Source of the DNA: Tetrahymena thermophila SB210
Lineage: Eukaryota > Ciliophora > Oligohymenophorea > Hymenostomatida > Tetrahymenidae
Assembly (NCBI RefSeq): GCF_000189635.1
Contig: NW_002476569.1
Span: 374,727-438,726, forward strand
DNA: 64,000 bases
Reading direction: 5' to 3'
In this document: piece after piece, positions 15,301 to 27,110 of the stretch
Numbering within the stretch: the first letter of the stretch is position 1
Layout: every line of letters starts with the position of its first letter
Made by a program: the position numbers and the translations under genes
Notes under the pieces: model-generated
The model's input: only the letters and a program-made list of their open reading frames with translations
What the model was told of the DNA's origin: nothing
The model's database searches: none

Positions 15301-17898
15301 ATGGTAGAAAAATTTTTTAAAAATAATTTTTAATTTTAATTTTATTTTAAACTATATTTAAATAATTTAGACCATTATTATAAAGTTGACCATATGGAGA
15401 ATTTAAGCATAAATATTGACCTTTTATAAATAATATAAATAAATAAATTTATATTTAAAAAATCAATTTACTTATTTATTTTTTAAATAAAAACTAAGTG
15501 ATAATTGCTGAGTTCCAAACATAAACAGTTCCAGTCACATCGATTCCAACAATTTATTTACTTGAATCTGAATACAAAGCATAACAAGTTTATTTTAAAT
15601 TATCTTTAGGGTCATCAGACTGTAAGTTTGTAAATGAACTTGTATACATATCTATCATGAGGAACAAGTAGTTCAGAGGCTATTAATAAAACTATGTCCC
15701 TAACATTACCCATAATTTTGATGATCCATCATAATAAGAATCGAAGTTTAAAGAAACTTGATCAAATTAGAAATTTGGGAATATGCTTGTTAAGCTCATA
15801 TTCTAATTAAAAATCATAAATATATTTTATTTTTATTTAAAAATTAAAAATTTAAATTACATAGGTTAAAGGATTATCTAAGACTTTGAAAAACTAAATA
15901 TAATTCTATTATTCTATAACCATATAGCAAAGAGGACAATTTTTAACTTCAATAATGGAATTAGCGTTTATTCTTGAAAAAGCTTAGTTTATATATTAAT
16001 TTGTAATATAAAATGTAGGATTAAGTGTAGTAACTATATCAAGTGAATATGATGATAACACAACATAGTATTTATATCCTTCATAATATGCTTAAAAGAT
16101 TTTGTTTAACCCATAACTATAGTAATCTAATTTTATTTCATTAGATAATATAAAAATTTTAAAAAACAATAAATCAACAAAATTTAATAATTATTGTAAT
16201 TAATTAAAATATATTGTGCCTTGGATACTATTCTAATTTTTTTTAGCACTCTAAATCTTTTTCAAAATTTAGGAGAAAATGGTGAAATTTAATGGGGTGA
16301 GAGTTAATGAGGATTTACTGTAATTTAAAGACTTGATCAAATTAATGAATTATTTAAAATAAATATATTCAATAATAGCTTAAAATAATTGTTTGTATGG
16401 TGAAAGAAATGAAAATATTAAGTTTAACAAAACTTTATTTTGTAAATTTTAAAATAAAAATAATTATAAATATTTTACATTGATATTCTACAAAGTTGTC
16501 TGTTTAAAGTTAGTAAATATAATTACTATATTATGCCATTACTGGTCCTGTGTGTAAAGGAATAATTAGAGCTTAATTTTCTTCTGCATAATACCATGTA
16601 GTAAACTATAATCTATTTTAATGATCTTTTATAGATATATATTTGTAGTCTAAATTTCTGAAATTAACTTAAGTAATATATTTATTTGTAGAGTCCATTA
16701 CAATTTATAAATCTAATCTATAAATGTAGTTAATATCAGACACAAAAAGACTATCACTACCTTAAAAATTGATGTATTAGATGTTCAAAATGCTTTAATT
16801 TTAATTTGTCATAAGCTGGATATCTTTTATAAAATAAATAATTTATATTATTAGATTTAATTAAAATAGTAGTAATTCTACCTGTAGAATTTAAAAGCGT
16901 ATATTATTAAGAATCATAGTAGTACACATATAATTGAGTAGCTTACTATAAAGTTCCAATAAAAAAAAACAGGTCGTAAATAGCATGCTTACTAAAATGT
17001 GAGAAACAGTTATAAGAACATGAGGCTTATTTAATATAAATATATGAATTATAATTGCTGGTTAATTAATTAAACATTTTTACGTGGATTTGGTAGAATT
17101 CCTGTAAATTATACTATGGTTGAAATCATATTAAATGACCATAGCTATGTATTAACTTAATTCATGATGAAAATCTAAACTAAGCCACTTGAAATAATAA
17201 AGCTTTTAGGATAAATTATATTATATATTGGATTAAGACCTTTGCTACAACTATCCATACTTTTGACTACCTTTAACTGAATTGAGTCAATAATAAAGCT
17301 TTAGCATACTTGTTAGGAAACAACAACATAGTTAGTGCCTTTTATCATTTCAAATTCTAATAAACTTTATAATTCAAGATGCGAAGTGGCTTAAAGTGTA
17401 TATGGATCTGCTAATATTAATTTTTAAAAGTTTAGAACTAGAACCTTGTTAGTCTATGCTATGTATTCCATTTTTATAATTGTGTAATCAGCTATTAAAA
17501 ATTATTGAAATATATTCAATAAAATGGCATCAATTCTTGTGATATATTTAATCAAAAATAATTTACGCTTAACTACATTTATTACATTTTGGTAAACTAT
17601 TGAAAGATCTAAGTAATACACAATATTCGAGACAGTATTAGAAACGCTATTAGCAAACAACTATCCTGTATTCACAAGAAGTAGGTCAGTTTTTGGTATT
17701 TTTAGATAGTTTAAAATTGAGTAAAATTGTTAGTACATCACCTCTATTAAGTAAATTTAAATCTATATAATGCTAAATATAAATTTTTTTTGTAGAATTA
17801 CAGGATTCAGATCGAATTTGTGGACATTCTTAACCTTTTAAGTAATTTACTAACTATAGAATTACAATAGTAATTTAAATTAACTACTTGAGAATCAT
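9389..17898 (-). CDS. Gene B: complete giant receptor-like protein (propeller-like, beta-helix, Cys-rich, about 8 TM)
   Basis: Sixteen exons traced in the ciliate code: 17802-17898, 17567-17743, 17084-17491, 16882-17025, 16479-16823, 15861-16126, 15472-15802, 15353-15420, 13662-15049, 12965-13607, 12785-12916, 11773-12726, 11395-11722, 10056-11117, 9639-10001 and 9389-9588; about 2301 residues. The start at 17898 gives a signal peptide (MILKQLIQITIVILQLVNYL). Propeller-like repeats fill residues about 35-610 and a beta-helix about 612-1500. A Cys-rich module follows (CQSCEGGKYT, NTGYWREEE near residue 1618, GPLCEECD). About eight hydrophobic segments span residues about 1670-2110, with the motif YYWEFIKIIQK, and a polar Gln/Ser-rich tail ends at TGA 9389-9391. 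Intron phases 1,1,1,1,1,0,1 match gene A. The junction across 15050-15352 is the least certain, because B lacks there a segment that A has. A surface receptor or adhesin is inferred; no ligand is known. Confidence 0.88.
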
Positions 17899-18467
17899 AT
17901 CTCCTTGAAATAATTATCTTTTAACTCTTTTTTTGTTATTTAATTTTATAAACAAGTTTTCTAACTATTAATGAACGATTTTTTATCAAATTCTTCTCAC
18001 TTTCTTTGATAGAAACAAATAAAAATCAAAAGCAAAGTGAATGAATGAATGAATTTATATAGAAGCCAATAATTTCAAATTAATATCTAAATAATAAGGA
18101 TTAAAGAAAACAAAATTGAGAAGTAGAATTCAAAATTCATAAGAAATACAATATGAGGTGGATAAATAACCTAACTTTCAAGTAAATAGAATTTTTTATT
18201 TTTTAAATTATGAATGGATATACAATGTAAATATAAATATATTACCTTCACAAAAGGTAATCTAATTGTATTTTTCAGTCATTTCTATGGCTCTTCATTT
18301 AATTAAATAATTACAATTTTCTATAACACTTAAAATTTGCTTTAACTTACATTTTTAAAATTATCAATATTTAATTCCCAAAATATAAAATAGTTGAAAC
18401 AATAATATCAATTTAACATTTGGATTGGCACATAAAAATATTTATGAGAGAGTTTATTGAAATAGTA

Positions 18468-18990
18468 TCAAAAAGGATCTAAAAAAGTACAATCAGAAGA
18501 TTACATAAAATAAAAAATTTAGAGATTAATATTAAAATGATATTTTTATAATTATCTATATTGATATTAAATTTTTCTGTTTAATTTTAACAGGTTTCTT
18601 GTGTTTGATAAAGATTTAAAAGTGAAAAAAATAATGAGATGAATTAAAATTTTTGAAGAGATATTAGTTGAATTAATATTTTCCAATTGAGTTTAAATTC
18701 TGTCAAACTCTTTCACACCCTTAATTTGCTCTAGATATTACTTAGTATAACATTTAATATATATAATAACTAACCTTTCTAAATTTTAAATTTTTTATTC
18801 TCCCTCTAAATTGTCATTATTTAAAGATCTTGTTGTATTAGGACATACATCTAAATTATTTTAAGTTAGTTAGAATTCTAATTTAGATTTTTGACGAATA
18901 TTATTTGAATTAGCTACAATAGAAATTCTTGGATTATTAATTCTTTCACTGTTAATTAGTGTTTCTGAAAATTAAATAGCATCTTTTTTT
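18468..18990 (-). CDS. Possible exon of an unrecognised protein
   Basis: About 174 codons without TGA end at TGA 18468-18470. The 5' half (about 18640-18990) reads like protein: mixed charge, Ser/Asn-rich, with NLERLVIIYIKCYTKQYLEQ near its middle. The 3' half is more hydrophobic and less convincing. There is no good in-frame ATG; AAAAAAAAG at about 18982 could be a splice acceptor, so an upstream exon is missing or the frame is chance. A TGA-free run of this length is only mildly unlikely at this base composition. It could also be a 3' exon of the gene ending at 19891. No family recognised. Confidence 0.3.
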
Positions 18991-19130
18991 TATAATAGAA
19001 ATATATAAATTTAAAATCAAAAAAACTTAAGTAAAAATGTACTGTAATTTTAGAATGGATTTTTTGCTTATATGATGATTAAAGGATTTAATAAAAACCA
19101 AAATAAAATTATTAAATTAATTAATCTATT

Positions 19131-19202
19131 TTATAGCAAATCCAGGAATTAAATTCTTAATTTTCCACTTCCATAAGAATTTAATACCTGGAATTGCTAT
19201 AA
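19131..19202. repeat. Near-perfect inverted repeat (hairpin), 29-nt arms
   Basis: The left arm 19131-19159 and right arm 19174-19202 pair at 27 of 29 positions around a 14-nt loop (19160-19173). The arms contain AATCCAGGAATTAAATTC and its near complement, and are less AT-rich than their surroundings. It is intergenic, about 690 bp beyond the end of the gene on its right. It could be a fold-back RNA precursor, a small non-autonomous element or a 3'-processing structure. Confidence 0.8.
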
Positions 19203-19890
19203 TATGGAAATTGAATTTTTATCTATCTCTTAAATATTTAATATTTTATTTATTATAAAAATTTAACTTATTGATTCAAAAATAAAAATAAAATTTACAA
19301 ACTTATAATTTTTTTTTTGTAATAAAAAGAATCTTTCAAAATTAACATTTTGTTTAAGGAGGTTTTTTAAATTTTCTAATTAATTACTTGTATTTTGATT
19401 TACACGTTATTTTCTATAAATTTAATTCTAATACTTGTGTTGATAGTAAAATTATATCTCTTTTACTCAAATTTTTTTTTCTATTAATTAAAATAAAATT
19501 ATAAATTGTTATTTTTATGTTTCTTTTTAATAAACGAGGTAAATTAGTATATAAAGATTGAAGCTATTGATTATTATGCTTTAAGAATATCCTTTGAAGA
19601 TCAAATATATTATTTATTGAAATAAAAATAAATAGACTTCTTAGTAAATTCATCAAATTTTAATTATTTTATTAATTTTTCATCTAAATTGTATCTAACA
19701 TTATATAAAATATATGATTTATTACTTTTCTATAATAATATATTGTTAATAATTAAAAACATTAATATATTTTAAATACATTATCGATTATTTATTTATT
19801 TGCTTACTTAATTTTAATTTAAGAAAGTGGTAAAAAATAACAATAATCATTTTGCATAAAATAATTCGACAATTAAAATAAATCAAATTT

Positions 19891-22662
19891 TCAATCGATT
19901 TAAAACCATTAAGAAGCGTTATATACTTGAAGAGGTTTATTAAATTAAATTAAACATTTAAATGGTTGTGATTATCTGAGCGCAAGATTGATTTAAGGAT
20001 GTTTACGTAGTATTTTTGATTTTAGCTTTTTAGGGATAGGTCTATTATAATTAGTTAGCTTTTTTATTGGGGAGTATAGATCACAATCATTTGATTTTTA
20101 ATTTGATATTTAATGCTTTTACGAGGAAGGAGAGTGAGTAATAGGAATTATTTCTTATGTACTTTATTGATTCTTTTTATTTAAAAATTCAATCTAAAGC
20201 TCATTAAAAATATTGTCAAAATATTGAAAAATATTTGAATTACTATCAAAGTCAATTTTTTAGCTTTCATCTTCTACCTCTTCTAATTAAGGTAATGTAT
20301 TGATTTTTTAATGATCTTACAAAAGCTTACTTTCATTCAAATTTTTTAATTTTTTTTATTTTTCAGCTTTTCTCTACTTGATTTTAGCTGATTCTTATTA
20401 GCTTAGTATTTCAAGAGATTTATTTATTTTACATTTTTTTTTGTTTCCCTTCTTATTCTTCTATTAAACTTTACACCAACTTTCATCGCTGAAATCACTA
20501 TCACTGCTTTGAGAAATAGTCTAAACACTACTTAAGTACTACTATTCACCTAATTTTTTTTCAGAATTTTAGTTTGAAAATAAATTTAATCTATTTTAAT
20601 TTCTTGAAACAGATCTTTTTTAAATAGATTGTTAATCTAATTCTTAATTGCTATCAACTTAGCTTGTAGATGAATTCCTTTTATTTTTTTATTTTTTTTA
20701 ATTTTTTTTATTTGTTACATTAATAGAGCTACTTTAAAGTTAATTAAATTATTTTTACTAATCATTTTAATTGGACTCTATTTCTTAAGTATTTAAATTT
20801 AAATAATTAGAATCAGTTAATTCATTATGCCTATGAAAAGTTTGTTAAGAAGATCTTTAATTTTTCTGTTTTTTATTCTATGTTTTTATTGGTTAAATTT
20901 CTTAATTTTTTATTTTACCCTCAAAATCGTTAAATATTGTGGTACTTTAGTCTACCTATTCAGTAGCTTGTGGTTATTTTGGTTTCTCATTTGTATCATT
21001 ACCATCTAAACAGCTATATTCAAAAGGTGCCACATTTTAACTTGCAAAAAAACTGTTTTTGAGTTTTTTATACATATTTCTTGTTAAATTTTTCTTTTAA
21101 AAAATAAAGGATTCAAATAATGAATCTTAATTCAATTTAGTATTATCTGTATTATTTTAAATAGAATTATACTTATTTAGACTATTAAATTCATTTTATT
21201 GTTAAAAAGAATGATTTTCAAACAAATTAGCATCATTTATTTCTTTTTAATTTAAATCATTTAATTAACTTAAAGGTTTTTTATTATTTTAATCATGTTA
21301 ATCTTTTTATTTGTCTTAATCCAATATAAACTCATTTTGATTAATTTTTTTCATTTTCTTATTCTATTTCTTATAAATATGAGATTGCTTTTCTAAATCT
21401 AAATCATTATTTTTTTCTATTTTCTGTTGAAGTTCATTATTTTAATACTCATTAATTTAAATTTCTTTACTAGAGGTATTCTAAATATCTGTTAATTAAC
21501 AAGGCAATAACATTTATTTTTAATTAAATTCAATATTTTATTTCTATTATTTAGTAGGTGACAAAATATTTTGATTTATCTACTAAAAATGAGTAAAATA
21601 ATTAACTTAATCCTTTTATGATTAATTTTGAGAACTTTTAGAACAATTATGATTGTTATCAGAGCAATCTTTGCTTTTTATGTTCAGATTTTTAGTTTTA
21701 ATATTTTTTTGGTCTTTGTAGATATCTAATTCTTCTTCAGATGAACTATGATTGCTTAATGTAAATGAACTTTTAGAAGATTAGTATTTTTTTAAGATAT
21801 TACTTCTTGCACTTCCGAACTGAGAGATTTTAATATCTTTGTCTTCATTAGATAGATAATTTTTCTCAGACAATTAATAAGTTTAATTACTTTAATAGTA
21901 TGATTATTGATAATTTCTTTTGCTATCTTCATCTGAGCTATTTAATATAGATTTCTCATCATCAAACGATGATATTAATGGAGTTTAATTTATTTATTCA
22001 TATTTTTTAAGTTAAATATTTTCATCAAAACTACTGAGATAATTTTGATTATTTCTTCTCATAGATTTTTGTTATAAATTATTTTAATACTTTCTTTCAA
22101 GTGAATTACTATGATCTCTACTAGAATTTGCTTATTTTGTTTGTTTCATATCAGATATTTCCCCATTTATTAAACTATTCGATAGTTTTTTCTACCTGTT
22201 TCGCTTTCTCTTTACCTTATTTTTATTGTCAAATTCCTGAGCTTTATTCAAAAACATGTCATAATAAATTTATTCTTTATATTTATTTATATTTTAACCA
22301 AACGAGTCTTCATATTAATACTATTCAAGTTAATCTTTTTCCCTATTATTCTAAATCTCTTATTTTCTTTTTAAGATCATCTGTCCATCAACGCAAACTA
22401 TTTCATATCCTTTTTCTTCTATTTCTTCAATATATTTAATTTTATGTTATCTTGCTTGTTCGTATATTTACTGTCCTTGCTCATTCTTAAAAAAAAAATG
22501 TTAATTAAACTCTAAGCAATTGAAAAAAATTAAAAATTGATTTTTTACACCAAACAACTCCACCAAAGATGAGAACAATTTATTCTTTTTATGAATATGA
22601 GCAGGTTGTTACTAACTAGCTTCCATAATCTTATTATAACTATCTCTGTTTCTAAGCTGCAT
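19891..22662 (-). CDS. Gene C: 902-residue Ser/Asn/Gln/Lys-rich protein, function unknown
   Basis: Exon 1 is 22549-22662 and exon 2 is 19891-22485, with a 63-nt intron (GTAAAAAA..TTTAAG). Exon 2 stays open for 865 codons with many TAA/TAG and no TGA, decisive evidence for the ciliate code and for a real gene. The start at 22662 is preceded by an in-frame TGA. The first ~70 residues look most ordered (HKIKYIEEIEEKGYEIVCVD). The remainder is disordered-looking, with acidic/serine patches (SSEEELDIY; QSSDSDFSDESW) and basic stretches. There is no signal peptide or membrane segment, so a cytoplasmic or nuclear place is likely. It is divergent from the + strand gene starting at 23395, with about 730 bp between starts. 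I do not recognise a family. Confidence 0.85.
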
Positions 22663-23394
22663 GATATGAAATAAAATTCAACTAATTATATTCAATCAAT
22701 CCTTTGTATCTATTTTGTAATTTTATTAAATTAATTTTGAAATAATAAATTCCTGATAATCAATAATTATCAAAAATCTTTGTATATTATAAATCTTGCT
22801 AATTATCTGAGCTAAATAAATTTTCTTGTAGCAAAAATATTTAAAATTTTCAGATATTAAAATAAATTTAATTATCAATAAATATTTGTTATTTTGATTG
22901 AATTATTTTTAAATTTCAAATAAGAAAATATTTGCTTGTAATAAAATTGAAGAATTTAAAAATATTTTTTCTTTTAAATAAAAGTTTGTCATTACTCTAA
23001 AAATAGTAGAAATAATTATATCGAAAATAAAAAAGAAAGATCCATTTGTTTCTATCAAATATACCACAAAAAATTCCTTTTAAAAAATGGATGTACAAGG
23101 GAGTTAATAAAAAAATGAATGAACCTTTCAAAACAATAATGCAAATTAATTAAAGTTTTATTAAAATAGAAATATCAAAAAAAAAATTGAATATTCGAAA
23201 AGAAATAGCTGGTAAACAAATGAATGAAAAAATATTAAAAATATTGCTGAATAGGATTGTAATAAGATAAATTGAAATAAATTGATAGTGTTAACAAATT
23301 ATAATAAGTATATTAAATAATTAAAAGTAATACACATTAAATAGCTGAAGATACAAATTCATTCATAAATAACATACATAATAGGAAAGTTTAA
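22663..23394. other. Divergent intergenic region between gene C and the Gln-rich gene
   Basis: About 730 bp of AT-rich DNA separates two divergent start codons, so it should carry both promoters. I see no recognisable motif beyond A/T tracts. Confidence 0.6.
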
Positions 23395-24229
23395 ATGTTC
23401 TTCGATCCAAATACTAACTTTGTAGAAAACGAAAAGGGTTAGCAAAAAGGAATGTCCAGGCCTTTGTAGAACCAGTAAAAGATTACTTAATAATATAATT
23501 AAAATTAATTTATTAAATTTTTTTGCAATTAGGTATTAGGTTAGACCTCAGACATTTCCTAATCAATAGCAAAATATCTTATAAAGATAGCAACTATAAT
23601 AATAAAATTAAGCTCTACCTAACCAATAAATTACATAAAACCCAATCAATAATGGTCCTTAATTGAATGAAAGAATAGCAAGATTAAGATAAGAATAAAT
23701 GATGGAAGATTAGCAAGATTACAACATAATTTAGGAAAGAATTGATTAAATTTTAGAGAAAGATCCAAAGAAATTAGAAGAATAGAAAGAATTAGAATAT
23801 CAGGAAAAGTTGAAAAAGAATCCATTTATCAAGCAAAAATACACTCTTAGTTTGGACAATGATAACTTAAAAATGCTTATTTTATTTAACACAAAGTAAA
23901 ACCCTGATTATAAGCTCTAACATTATATGTACTTCTCAAATTAAGCGAAAGCTAATTTCTAGATAGGCTAATACAATAAATTCCACTTTTAAAAGGATGA
24001 ACCTAATTTAAAATTCTATCTTAAATTTAGTGATAAAGAACCTGATTATGTATTGGTCAGAAGATCTAAACTTTTAAAAAATTATTCACTCCTCTCCACT
24101 GACTCTGTTGAAAATGAAAATAAAAAAACCATCGAAACAATCCCATATAGAGGCTTCTATTCAAACTAATATGACTACTAATTCTTCAAAATGTAAATGC
24201 AATCTGAGAAAATTAACTTCACAGATTGA
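23395..24229 (+). CDS. Gln-rich 258-residue protein, function unknown
   Basis: Exons are 23395-23474 and 23533-24229 with a 58-nt intron (CA|GTAAAAG..CAATTAG|G). Frames join to 259 codons ending at TGA 24227-24229. The N-terminal third is Gln/Asn/Pro-rich (residues about 15-85). It is followed by a charged, probably helical part (RQEQMMEDQQDYN; KDPKKLEEQKELEYQEK). The C-terminal third is more globular, with KNPFIKQKYTLSLDNDNLKM and FYLKFSDKEPDYVLV. No signal peptide or membrane helix is present. The mix of a poly-Gln region and charged helix would suit a scaffolding or nuclear protein, but this is only an impression. No family recognised. Confidence 0.8.
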
Positions 24230-25792
24230 AATCGTTAAATTGCATCAATTTTTGCAAGGTCTTTTAAAACATGATAAGACTTAAAATAATTTTCAAATCA
24301 CCAACAAAACAAATTAATTCTTAATTCATTCATTCATAACTTACTGGACAACTAGATAAATCTTAAATATTTAACTAGCTTTATTAATAGTAAAAAATAT
24401 TATTTATATTTTTGTATATAATACCTCTATAATTAACTAGTTATATTTTATATAATTCTATCCTAACCTCCTTATTTTAACATTCAAACCAAACAAAAAT
24501 CATTTGCTTTTAATTAAAACCTACTATTTTAAGACTTAAAATATTTAGTTAAACTTTATATTTTAATATATCAACCTCAAAATCCAAATAATTTTAACAA
24601 TTTTAAATGATTCATAAAAATATTTTTATTATCAAAATTATACAATTTATTTTGAAAAGGCATAAGATAAAAATATTAGTTAGCTTTCTTAAAGATAATT
24701 TCTATATATCAATGAAATAAATTAATAAAAAACGATTTTTTAACATAAAACAAGTTTATTTTATAAATTAAAATACATTATTATAACTAAATTATTTATA
24801 TTAAAATTATTTGAAAACGAATTTAAATGAAAGTAAATAAATAGCAAACAAACTAATATATTATTTATTAATAATTTTATTGTTTTATTTTCAATTAATT
24901 AATATTCTCTAAATAACTTTCCTAAATAAACCTTTTTTATCTGCAATCATTTGTATTATATTAATAAAAAAATATTTTTAGAATAGAAAATTTTTAATTT
25001 ATATCAAAGAATATAAATTAAATTTTATTTTTTAAAGGTTTATTTATTATTAGATGCAAAATAAATGATTGGATAGATATAATAAAATTTATATTAAATA
25101 TTTTCTTAAAGACTTTTTGACTGAAAGTTCAAATAATTTTACAGAACCGCTTAGAAAATAAAATTGAAAGACAAAGGGAGTTTATAATCCATAAGATTTA
25201 CATAAAATTATGAACCAAAGTATCGGAATTAATCTGTTATCAGAATATAATATTTCTTTTGAGCTTAATTGAAATTCATTTACCCACTTTTTATTTTTTC
25301 TCAAATACAAGGAGAAAGGATTCTGAACAGATATTAATCAATGAATCTATCATTTAATTTTCTTCTTTGTTTGTTATCAAGCAATTTGTTAAATAATTAG
25401 AAATAGCTAAGAAATTAAAAGCAATCAAAAAAACAAACAAACAAATTGATTATTAAAGTACCAAATAACAAGCAAACAAGCAACTCTTTAACATTAATAG
25501 TTAATATAAAAACAAAAATCTTAATAGACAAGTCTTAGTTAATCAAATTATAAGTAAAAAGTAGAGTCACTAAATAGTGAAGGAAAATCCAAACAAAGTA
25601 AAATCACTTAAAGTAAAATAGTTTTTTTTATTCAGTGTAGAATAAAATTTTAGATGTTTAATGGAATATTGATCATTATTTCAATATAAAATTGGTTATA
25701 TGAATATTTTGATAATTTAAATAATTTATAAGAAAAGTTGTCGTACATTTACATTTACAGTAAACTAATTTTCTGCACTTGAGTAGAACGAA
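24230..25792. other. Gene-free stretch
   Basis: About 1.56 kb of AT-rich DNA between two genes on the same strand. It should hold the 3' UTR of the left gene and the promoter of the right one. No protein-like frame or structured RNA was noticed. Confidence 0.6.
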
Positions 25793-27110
25793 ATGCCACC
25801 TAGGAAAAATAGACCGAAAGACGAATAATAAGAATTAGGTTTAGTACAAGATACAAATAGCAAGTATGGATAGTACAACCAAATTGATAACAATTATGAA
25901 TTACAGAAATATTAAACTACCAATGTAATTAATTATGGCATATTTTCTGTTCATTGATTTTTGAAAAAAAAGTGAATGAAAAATAATCAATTCTCCAATA
26001 AAAAATGAAAATACTTCCATGAAATGGAGCAAAAAAATATGATTAACTATCATATCAATATCATTAACAATTATTATTAAATTTATTATTAATTCATCTT
26101 ATAATTTTGTGTTTATAAAATAGATTGATATTGTTATCTTCCATTAATATAAGGAGAGTAAAACTTTATTCTAGCATTAAAAAGCCTATATAAATCAAAA
26201 CAATGAAATTGTCCTTTCAGAAATTCTCAAAAATATCAAAGCTTCAGGTTTTGAGTTTACAAATGCAATGATTTCTTATTTTGACCCTATTTCTGATCTC
26301 TATAGATACTGCGGGAGAGATCCATTGGACCACACAGTGGGAGTTCCAATAAGCTGCATAAACAGCAATCAAGTACAAATTAGTATTTTTTGATAAAATG
26401 CAAGAAAAAATTACTCTTTTACTTTGAAAGTTGAGAGTTAAAAATAAAAAACTAAATTATATTGATCAATTAAATGTTAAATATGAATTGTGAGTAATTA
26501 TTTAAAATATAATAAATAATAGTTGGAAATTAAGTTGAGATGTGGCCAAAGAAACATTGTTGATATGCTTATTTAAGAGCAAAAAAATAAAGAGGAAAAT
26601 GATGAAACTGAAGCAAGATTGAATCCAACATCAGCCAATGCAAACTAAAAAAATAACAGAGTAAAAGAAAGAAAAATAGGAGAAGTAGTTGAAAAAGTAG
26701 CTCTATGGCGTAGGTTCTACACAGGTTTTTATGATGAAAATGGCAAGTTTATTAACATGCCACTTGATAATGCAGCTTTAAAAGTTGGAATCTCCAAAAA
26801 AACCTTAGATGATTATCTACTTCAAATAAGGTAATTAATAAATAATATAAAGCAAATAACTATTAATTTCTTTTAACTTTAAAGAATATTTTAAGAAATA
26901 TAGAATATATATATTTTAGAAGAATTATTTATTAATAATAATTTTATAAATAATAATAGGTGTGGAAAAAAGTATGGCTTCAATTTTAACAAAAACTTGA
27001 GTGAAAGAATAGGAAAATTAAGATCCTTTGTGAAGTCACACAAAAATAAGGAATCCAACAACTAAGGCTACGGAGGCAATGACAGTGGTGGAGAAGATAA
27101 TGACGCCTGA
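25793..27110 (+). CDS. Predicted DNA-binding-type protein with a ciliate LDDYLLQIR-type domain
   Basis: Four exons: 25793-25924, 26124-26372, 26523-26830 and 26960-27110; they join to 280 codons ending in TGA 27108-27110. The domain of interest covers residues about 178-260: ALWRRFYTGFYDENGKF, then NAALKVGISKKTLDDYLLQI, then a C-terminal KLRSFVKSHK. From memory, a motif of the type SKK[ST]LDDYLLQ.R belongs to a ciliate-expanded family resembling a helix-turn-helix or homeobox-like fold; one relative may be the p1 subunit of the ciliate N6-adenine DNA methyltransferase complex. That relation is inference. The region before it holds FDPISDLYRYCGRDPLD and a polar linker. The tail is acidic and Gly-rich. 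No signal peptide, so nuclear action is likely. Confidence 0.82.

Larger units (their letters stand above)
17899..19890. other. Mostly gene-free stretch with one exon-like frame and one hairpin
   Basis: AT-rich DNA between the start of gene B and the end of the low-complexity gene at 19891. It holds the possible exon at 18468-18990 and the hairpin at 19131-19202, both listed separately. The rest shows only A/T runs, a short GAAT repeat near 18040 and a small 8-bp stem at 18241-18261. Confidence 0.6.

Noticed and set aside
1-17898. Bacterial or chlamydial origin of the beta-helix regions
   Set aside because: GGA turns resemble chlamydial Pmp repeats, but introns, TAA/TAG codons and the ciliate membrane module show native genes; the likeness is of fold type.
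18241-18261. Small 8-bp stem (ATTACCTT..AAGGTAAT)
   Set aside because: Short and AT-rich; such stems are expected by chance here.
20827-22439. Hydrophobic + strand frames (60 and 103 codons)
   Set aside because: Antisense to the 865-codon exon of gene C; Lys/Asn-rich coding on one strand gives Phe/Leu-rich frames on the other.
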